32,500 nucleotides of DNA from Akkermansiaceae bacterium (GTDB lineage Bacteria; Verrucomicrobiota; Verrucomicrobiia; Verrucomicrobiales; Akkermansiaceae). Location: positions 1 to 32,500 of the forward strand of contig JALRJZ010000006.1 of assembly GCA_023261045.1 (NCBI GenBank). The letters run 5' to 3'. The notes beneath the pieces are model-generated. The model did no database searches and was not told where the DNA came from. It saw only the letters and a program-made list of their open reading frames with translations. The position numbers and the translations under genes were made by a program. Positions 26,604-32,500 of this stretch are shown piece after piece. Each line of letters starts with the position of its first letter. The stretch's first letter is position 1.

Positions 26604-27932
26604 ATGCCCAAAACCGAAATCATTCAATCCGCATGGCGAACTCTGCAAGCGTCCTACTGCGCATTACCTAAGAGAGAAACCTTAAGCCAAGAATTAACAG
26701 ATGCGCTCCATGCTCAAGCACGGGGCTACTATCTGCCCGATGAAGATGAAAGACTCCGAGAAGTTTATGGGCGATATCTCAGCGCGAGAGCCGGGCTTTG
26801 GACGATGATTCATGAGCTCCGTCCCCACCTTCGAGATGATCACCAAGAAGATCTCTGTCTTTTTGGTCTGAGCTTTTGTGCAGCGAGCTGCTTGATGCGC
26901 AGTGGATCCTTTCTAATCGAACTTGCCAAAGAACATCCCGTTGTCTGGAAGAAGCTTGATGAGGCAGAACCGCGCTTCGGGCTCTCGCGCAAGAGCTTTA
27001 CTCGCGTTTATGCAAACCTCGCTTCTCCTCAATGGATGCTTCGTTACCGCATTGCGAAAAAATTCTATGAGCAACGTAGAGAAGACATTCATCGCGCCCT
27101 TCACGAAGCGTCCTTAGATCCGATGATTCCTTGGCTACTTCATGAAGAGCCCTATTTCGAAACTAGAAAAAGAACGATTTGGTCACGGATTCTCAGCTAC
27201 CGGCTTCACTCGCTGACTCGCCGATCAAGTTCAGGCTACGAGAAAGTGATGTTTCATTTATTTCGTCTGAGCGGATGCGCAATCGCCGAAATGAAACAGC
27301 CTCTGGTCAAACCAAGGAAAGCCGGGAAACGTCTCACGCCTGAAATCCAACAAATCATTAGCGAGAAACTTCAACCAGGAGATATCCTAGTGACGCGACA
27401 TGACGACGCGATGAGCAACCTCTTTCTCCCCGGGTTTTGGCCCCATGCCGCCCTGTACTTAGGAACACAAAGCCAACGAGAAACTCTAGGAATCCCGAGT
27501 CTCGACTCCACGATTGCAGTCATCGAAGCCAAAAAAGACGGCGTCAAATTTCGCCCCATTTCCGAAACACTCTCAGTCGATGCCCTTGTTGTCCTGCGCC
27601 CCAGATTATCAACGGTAGATCTCCGAGAAGCTCTTTTAAGAGCCATGAGCCATGAGGGGAAACTCTACGATTTTGTCTTCGACTTTCGCCAAGCCGAGCG
27701 GCTCGTTTGCACGGAAGTTGTTTACCGAGCTTATCACGGTATTGGAACCTGTCATTTTGAGCTCAGTCAGTGTGGTGGGAGGTTAGCGCTCAGCGCGCAA
27801 GACCTGATAAAACAAGCCTTGGAACAAAAGCTCTTTGAAGTCGAGCTCTGCTTCGGCATCAAAAATCAAGGCCTCGCTCGTGGCGAGCAAGCAGAATTGC
27901 AATTGTGGAGAAGTCTGGATCGCTCTCCCTAG
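26604..27932 (+). CDS. YiiX/YebB-like permuted NlpC/P60 protein with a long uncharacterised N-terminal region
   Basis: C-terminal half: [70 protein letters not shown]-terminal ~250 aa not assigned. Confidence 0.8.
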   Translation: MPKTEIIQSAWRTLQASYCALPKRETLSQELTDALHAQARGYYLPDEDERLREVYGRYLSARAGLWTMIHELRPHLRDDHQEDLCLFGLSFCAASCLMRSGSFLIELAKEHPVVWKKLDEAEPRFGLSRKSFTRVYANLASPQWMLRYRIAKKFYEQRREDIHRALHEASLDPMIPWLLHEEPYFETRKRTIWSRILSYRLHSLTRRSSSGYEKVMFHLFRLSGCAIAEMKQPLVKPRKAGKRLTPEIQQIISEKLQPGDILVTRHDDAMSNLFLPGFWPHAALYLGTQSQRETLGIPSLDSTIAVIEAKKDGVKFRPISETLSVDALVVLRPRLSTVDLREALLRAMSHEGKLYDFVFDFRQAERLVCTEVVYRAYHGIGTCHFELSQCGGRLALSAQDLIKQALEQKLFEVELCFGIKNQGLARGEQAELQLWRSLDRSP

Positions 27933-27970
27933 CTCTTGCTCCCGCCAGATCCCCTGCTAAAGTCTCACCC

Positions 27971-29065
27971 ATGTCTAGCCAACTCGGCCAACTATTTCGC
28001 ATTTCAACCTTTGGAGAATCGCACGGAGGGGGGGTCGGTGTCGTCATCGATGGCTGCCCGCCATTAATCGAACTAAGCGAAGCTGACCTCCAAGTTGAGC
28101 TTGATCGGCGGCGTCCCGGACAATCGGAAGTCACCACCCCGAGAAATGAGGCCGACCAATGTGAAATCCTCTCTGGCACATTTGAAGGAAAGACTCTTGG
28201 GTCCCCAATTGCCATTCTCGTCCGCAACAAAGATCATCGCCCAGATGCTTACTCCGAAATGGCTGAAAAATACCGACCATCTCACGCTGACTACACCTAC
28301 GATGCGAAGTATGGTACTCGTAATTGGCAGGGAGGAGGGCGCTCATCAGCTCGCGAAACAATTGGTCGAGTAGCCGCAGCCGCCATTGCCAAAAAAGTTC
28401 TAGCTCACTTCTACCCACAACTCGAGACCCTCGCTTGGGTCAAATCAATTCAAGAGATTCAAGCAAACGTCGACCCTTTGACAGTCAGCGCTCAAACCAT
28501 CGAGTCTAATATCGTTCGCACTGGAGACCCGCGGGTGGCAGAAACCATGATCGAGCGGATCAAAAACATTCGTTCAGAAGGCAACTCGGTCGGCGGCATT
28601 ATCGAATGCGTTGTCCGTGGTTGTCCCCCGGGACTAGGAGAACCTGTCTTTGATCGCCTTGAGGCCGATCTAGCAAAAGGGATGCTCTCTCTTCCCGCAA
28701 CCAAAGGCTTCGAGATCGGCTCAGGATTTGAAGGAACCCTCTTGAAAGGCTCCGAACACAACGATCACTTTTATATGGAAGATCAACGAGTTCGCACGAG
28801 AACAAATCGATCCGGGGGAGTCCAAGGAGGAATATCAAATGGCGAAGCGATCAGTTTTCGCGTGGCCTTCAAGCCCACCGCAACCATCATGTCATCTCAA
28901 CCTACCGTTTCCAAAGAAAGGCAGGAGACTGAATTAAAAGGCCGTGGGCGCCACGACGCTTGTGTCTTGCCCCGAGCCGTTCCAATGGTGGAGGCCATGG
29001 CAAACCTTGTGCTTTGTGACCACCTTCTTCGCCACCGAGCTTTCTGCTCTGGTTGTGAAGACTAG
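27971..29065 (+). CDS. aroC: Chorismate synthase
   Basis: [118 protein letters not shown]. Confidence 0.98.
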   Translation: MSSQLGQLFRISTFGESHGGGVGVVIDGCPPLIELSEADLQVELDRRRPGQSEVTTPRNEADQCEILSGTFEGKTLGSPIAILVRNKDHRPDAYSEMAEKYRPSHADYTYDAKYGTRNWQGGGRSSARETIGRVAAAAIAKKVLAHFYPQLETLAWVKSIQEIQANVDPLTVSAQTIESNIVRTGDPRVAETMIERIKNIRSEGNSVGGIIECVVRGCPPGLGEPVFDRLEADLAKGMLSLPATKGFEIGSGFEGTLLKGSEHNDHFYMEDQRVRTRTNRSGGVQGGISNGEAISFRVAFKPTATIMSSQPTVSKERQETELKGRGRHDACVLPRAVPMVEAMANLVLCDHLLRHRAFCSGCED

Positions 29066-29730
29066 GAAAGATCAGCGAGATTCCTTTCTCGAATTTCACC
29101 CTGTTCATTGGTCTGCCAGAGCTCACCAGTGTCGACATCAAGGGCACTGAGCCAGCCTCCTCCGTAGGCACAAGTATCTAGGCAAACCGCATATCCTAAA
29201 TTCGTCGGTAAATCTCCTTGAATGGTATGACCACAAATGACGGTTTTCCCAGAGAGGTGAGCTTCTTGACTATAAAACCGGTGGTAATAATAGGTTTCGC
29301 GATCTTGTTGATCCAGAGGGATCTGCGCCTCAAGACCAGCATGCACAAGAATGTGATGGTCTAATTCATGGTAGAGTTTCAGATTCTCGATAAATGTCCA
29401 GTGATCTTCAGGAACATCTTCGAACGAACCTCCGTATGATTTGAGCGTCTCGCAACCTCCACACAAGCCACTCAAAAAACGCTCCCGATCTTGCTCGGTA
29501 TCGAGAGCTCGGATCATTTGAATTTCATGATTGCCCATTAGAGCCACAAAGTTGGCGTGAGTTCGTTGGAATTCTAAAAGATAATCGATGACTCCCTTTG
29601 AGTTTGGCCCTCGATCCACATAATCACCGAGAGTCACCACCAGATCGGTCTGCGTCGGCTCCAAGACATCCATCATTGTCTGAAGCGAACGCAGACAACC
29701 ATGAATATCTCCAATAGCGATTTGCCTCAT
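29062..29730 (-). CDS. PPP-type serine/threonine phosphatase (metallophosphoesterase)
   Basis: [62 protein letters not shown] at 29730 preferred. Confidence 0.94.
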   Translation of the reverse strand: MRQIAIGDIHGCLRSLQTMMDVLEPTQTDLVVTLGDYVDRGPNSKGVIDYLLEFQRTHANFVALMGNHEIQMIRALDTEQDRERFLSGLCGGCETLKSYGGSFEDVPEDHWTFIENLKLYHELDHHILVHAGLEAQIPLDQQDRETYYYHRFYSQEAHLSGKTVICGHTIQGDLPTNLGYAVCLDTCAYGGGWLSALDVDTGELWQTNEQGEIRERNLADLS

Positions 29731-29831
29731 CCCGAGAGTTTGAAAGCCTACGCCAAACCTGCAAGTCGCAAGACAATTCAAAACACGGAAATCCTTTACT
29801 CAAACCGGCTCTCCCTTGATCAAGACTTTCA

Positions 29832-30647
29832 TTGCTCGTTTTCTCATGGCAATTTCTCTGTGCCGTGGAGAATTTTGCCCCCAACACCCTGATTGCCGGA
29901 ATCCTAATTCTCTTCGTCCTTCTGGGTTTACTTAAAGCACTCATTCGCTTCTTTTTAAATCTCATTGCCCTCGGATTTGGAGCAGTCGCAGGCATCTGGG
30001 GATACAACCATGGCTTTCTCATCTCCCAAATGATCGTCGCGCAGCCTGCTGCCTGGATGCCGGGAGCAGTTGGCATCCTCGCATTTATTATAGGGGTGAT
30101 GATCTTTCGAAAACTTCTTTCGTGGCTTTCAGGAAAGAACGACGCTGAAAAAAATTCAGCCCGCAAAGGGATCGGGCTCAAAGGAGCGTTTCTCGGGCTC
30201 TTCTTGGGTGCATTAATTAGCTCTCTTCTACTCAATGGCATTCGATTTGCTGGGACAATCGCCGAACTCAAATATCTCCATGAATCCCTCGAGGGATCCC
30301 TTGAGCAAATGGGCAAACAACCCGTCTTGCTCCAGCTCAAAAACTGGATCAGTCAGAGTGATCTTGGGCGTTGGTATGAGCAGGTAGATTTTATCAATGA
30401 CCCCGCGAGTGAAAACCTTGCCAAGCTCATCATTGTCCAAAAAAGCGGTGAATCGCTAGGCATTAGCGAGCAAGGCTCCCCCACCGAAGAAATCCTCAAA
30501 GATCTTGCGCAGGATGAGGCACTCAATTCTTCCATTGAACGAGGGGACTACTCCTCACTGCTCCGAAACAAAGAACTTCAAGAATCTGCCAGGAAAAATA
30601 AGGGACTGCTGCAACTTAGCTTGGATAAGATCAGTGGCACCCACTAA
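29832..30647 (+). CDS. CvpA-like membrane protein (tentative)
   Basis: Several N-terminal TM helices (LIAGILILFVLLGLLKALIRFFLNLIALGFGAVAGIWGY, GAVGILAFIIGVMIFRKLL, GLKGAFLGLFLGALISSLLL) then a soluble tail. The exact start is uncertain. Confidence 0.65.
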   Translation: MLVFSWQFLCAVENFAPNTLIAGILILFVLLGLLKALIRFFLNLIALGFGAVAGIWGYNHGFLISQMIVAQPAAWMPGAVGILAFIIGVMIFRKLLSWLSGKNDAEKNSARKGIGLKGAFLGLFLGALISSLLLNGIRFAGTIAELKYLHESLEGSLEQMGKQPVLLQLKNWISQSDLGRWYEQVDFINDPASENLAKLIIVQKSGESLGISEQGSPTEEILKDLAQDEALNSSIERGDYSSLLRNKELQESARKNKGLLQLSLDKISGTH

Positions 30648-31942
30648 GGAGATTCGACGATCGACATCAACGCGCTGACCATCCCCAAAAAGCTGTGATT
30701 CCAGATATCTCGATGATCTTTCATAATGGCCCCCGGAACTGGCATAATCCAATAAGGTGAATCGTTATAAAACGGCTCTTGAGGCCGCTCAAAATAAAAT
30801 GTTCGAGTTTCACCAGCAACGATCACTCCCCCTGGCCCCTGCGCGGCCTTATTATCCTCCAAGATCTCTTTCAGAGTTCGTGTCTCTCTAGGCCCTTCTC
30901 GATACCGGTGACTAAAAAGAGGCGTAAAATGTCCAACGGTCGTCCGATGCGCTTGGGCCTGAGTGCCCTGTAATTGATCGAGCTGACTCTTTTTCCGGTA
31001 GACCCCTGATACACTCGTATTAAACCAATTAAAGGGCGGCACATAGCGCCCCAGAGCATTTCCTATCGGATAAGCAAAAGCGGTTGCCAAGTCATCCTGA
31101 CTGGTCACAGAGACAATCAGAGGTCCCCCTTCAACATCGCGAATCCCCCGCCTCTTAAAGGTAGAAATCAACTGGCGCGCATGGATTGCAGATTCTGCAG
31201 AATTAATGGTAATGAGCAAATCAGCGGGAAAATCTGTCCGCAAAAGAGGGCGCCGCTGAGCGTGGGAGACTGCGACTTTCGATGCAATGGCTTCAGAAAA
31301 ACAACTTTCCAAGATCGCACCCCCCATCGAGTGCCCCATCATCATGATGCGGCTTCTCTGGTTCGAAGCTCTCGCGGTTGCTCCAATTTCGTGAAGCACC
31401 TCCGCACCAATGACTCCACCCATTCGCCTCGCTGCAGCGTAACGGTGGAAAAAATCCACTCCAATGGGAAAAGGGCTCAAGCTCCGACCTCTCCAGCTGA
31501 CCATCACTCCCATGGTTCTATACTCAGGATCCCTTTCACTGAGCTCGCTTAACCAAGTTCTAAAGTGAGCAAGATCCTTGCCTCCCGTCCTTTCATGATA
31601 AGAGGCATTTCGGTTCCACCCATGAATAAAGACCACGAGTAAGATTGGATCTTCTTGTGACTCTTTTTGAATCTGTTCGGTGACCGCTTTTAATTGATCT
31701 CGACTGAGAAGTTCGCCCTGATCATCAAGCTCAAGATGCGCTAGAGAAACGTTGGCTCCGTGCTTTTCAATACTTGCTTCTAAGCCCTGTCGATACCCGG
31801 AGCGGCTCGCACAAGAACTCAAAAAAAAACCGATCAATAGCAAACGCCACATCCCTTTACCTAACTGGTCTAGCGATCTCTGCCAACCACCGATCAATGG
31901 TTCAAGAAACTTACGTAACATCGAGTCACTCAAGATTGTCAT
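30644..31942 (-). CDS. Alpha/beta-hydrolase lipoprotein
   Basis: MWRLLLIGFFLSSCASRSG lipobox; LLVVFIHGWNRNASYHERTGG, MMMGHSMGGAILESCFSEAI (GHSMG nucleophile elbow). The true start may be the internal MWRLLL. Confidence 0.82.
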   Translation of the reverse strand: MTILSDSMLRKFLEPLIGGWQRSLDQLGKGMWRLLLIGFFLSSCASRSGYRQGLEASIEKHGANVSLAHLELDDQGELLSRDQLKAVTEQIQKESQEDPILLVVFIHGWNRNASYHERTGGKDLAHFRTWLSELSERDPEYRTMGVMVSWRGRSLSPFPIGVDFFHRYAAARRMGGVIGAEVLHEIGATARASNQRSRIMMMGHSMGGAILESCFSEAIASKVAVSHAQRRPLLRTDFPADLLITINSAESAIHARQLISTFKRRGIRDVEGGPLIVSVTSQDDLATAFAYPIGNALGRYVPPFNWFNTSVSGVYRKKSQLDQLQGTQAQAHRTTVGHFTPLFSHRYREGPRETRTLKEILEDNKAAQGPGGVIVAGETRTFYFERPQEPFYNDSPYWIMPVPGAIMKDHRDIWNHSFLGMVSALMSIVESP

Positions 31943-31964
31943 GACTTGCCCACTTCACAAAGAA

Positions 31965-31990
31965 AGAGGAGGACCACCTGGCCCTCCTCT
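31965..31990 (-). terminator. Possible rho-independent terminator after the partial oxidoreductase gene
   Basis: Reverse strand AGAGGAGG...CCTCCTCT followed by the T-rich TTCTTTG. Confidence 0.45.
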
Positions 31991-32017
31991 CTGATCCAAA
32001 AATAAATACAACTTATC

Positions 32018-32500
32018 CTAAATCTTTGGAGCCCAGCCCTCGCGATAATCTCGCTTCACTAGGGCCGTGGCCTTCGCGTTATTTGGTGATTTCATATTCG
32101 GGCCATCCCAATCAATCGGCTCTCCTTCACCAACGCGCTGAGCAATACAACCAAGAAGAATGACTTCATTGAGATACGCCGCGATTTCAAAATTGGAATA
32201 AGCAGGAGCTCCTCCATTCATCATATCAAACCACTCTTGTTCATGACCCGGAGAACGAGGAATACTCTCGGCGACACCCTGGCAAGCTGGATGGTCCTTG
32301 GCAGGACGATATCCCTTTTCATCATTGAGCTTCACAAAGAAATCTCGTCCGTAATCATCCTGAGAAAAGAGCTTACCCTTCTCACCGATAATGACAGCAC
32401 CACTTCCCGGAAGAGAGCCCCCTTTCATGGCCATGACTTCATGAACAACATCTGCCGCAGGTCGGATTGGATGGAAAACATTCGTAGGATTCCCGTCATA
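32018..32500 (-). CDS. Gfo/Idh/MocA-like oxidoreductase C-terminal part (partial, N-terminus beyond the right edge)
   Basis: The open frame runs past the ORF-track start to the edge: YDGNPTNVFHPIRPAADVVHEVMAMKGGSLPGSGAVIIGEKGKLFSQDDYG...; NFEIAAYLNEVILLGCIAQRVGEGEPIDWDGPNMK resembles PVC Gfo/Idh/MocA C-termini. Confidence 0.75.
   Translation of the reverse strand, partial: YDGNPTNVFHPIRPAADVVHEVMAMKGGSLPGSGAVIIGEKGKLFSQDDYGRDFFVKLNDEKGYRPAKDHPACQGVAESIPRSPGHEQEWFDMMNGGAPAYSNFEIAAYLNEVILLGCIAQRVGEGEPIDWDGPNMKSPNNAKATALVKRDYREGWAPKI

Noticed and set aside
27859-28230. 123-aa reverse ORF over the start of aroC
   Set aside because: Antisense to the highly conserved AroC N-terminus.
29624-30340. 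238-aa reverse ORF overlapping the phosphatase and CvpA-like genes
   Set aside because: Overlaps the phosphatase in another frame and the membrane protein in antisense; Arg/Pro/Ser-rich shadow translation.
31181-31552. 123-aa forward ORF within the alpha/beta-hydrolase gene
   Set aside because: Antisense to the GHSMGG hydrolase; no family signature.
1-32500. Mobile element, phage, CRISPR, toxin-antitoxin or defence island
   Set aside because: No transposase, integrase, phage structural, Cas, TA or nuclease/helicase signatures in the translations, and no direct-repeat boundaries; the region looks like core plus lineage-specific chromosome.

Overview
The window is a dense chromosomal segment that looks like a PVC-group (probably Verrucomicrobiota) bacterium. 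I infer this from the PVC-type cytochrome/HEAT protein, the extracytoplasmic sugar-isomerase-like and Gfo/Idh/MocA proteins, and the style of the secreted proteins; I have not tested it. I support about 24 CDSs. Confident housekeeping genes are dnaE, lipA, gntK, aroC, an HU-family gene and a DtxR/MntR regulator. Others encode an L,D-transpeptidase, GntP permease, Ldh-family oxidoreductase, FmdB zinc-ribbon protein, rhomboid, TPMT-like methyltransferase, Amidase_3 hydrolase, PPP-type phosphatase, alpha/beta-hydrolase lipoprotein, YiiX-like protein, DUF3500-like Tat protein and a ~1500-aa di-heme fusion protein. Two CDSs run off the edges: a YHYH-domain protein on the left, absent from the ORF track, and a Gfo/Idh/MocA-like C-terminus on the right. 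Four rho-independent terminators are visible or likely. I saw no tRNA, rRNA, CRISPR array, IS element, prophage or defence system, and no convincing wholly new system. The best second-look items are the jelly-roll/propeller/HEAT/double-cytochrome fusion protein, the edge YHYH gene with its duplicated start, three convergent gene pairs whose stop codons overlap by 4 nt, the coupled amidase-methyltransferase-rhomboid operon, and a few uncharacterised proteins and small dyads.
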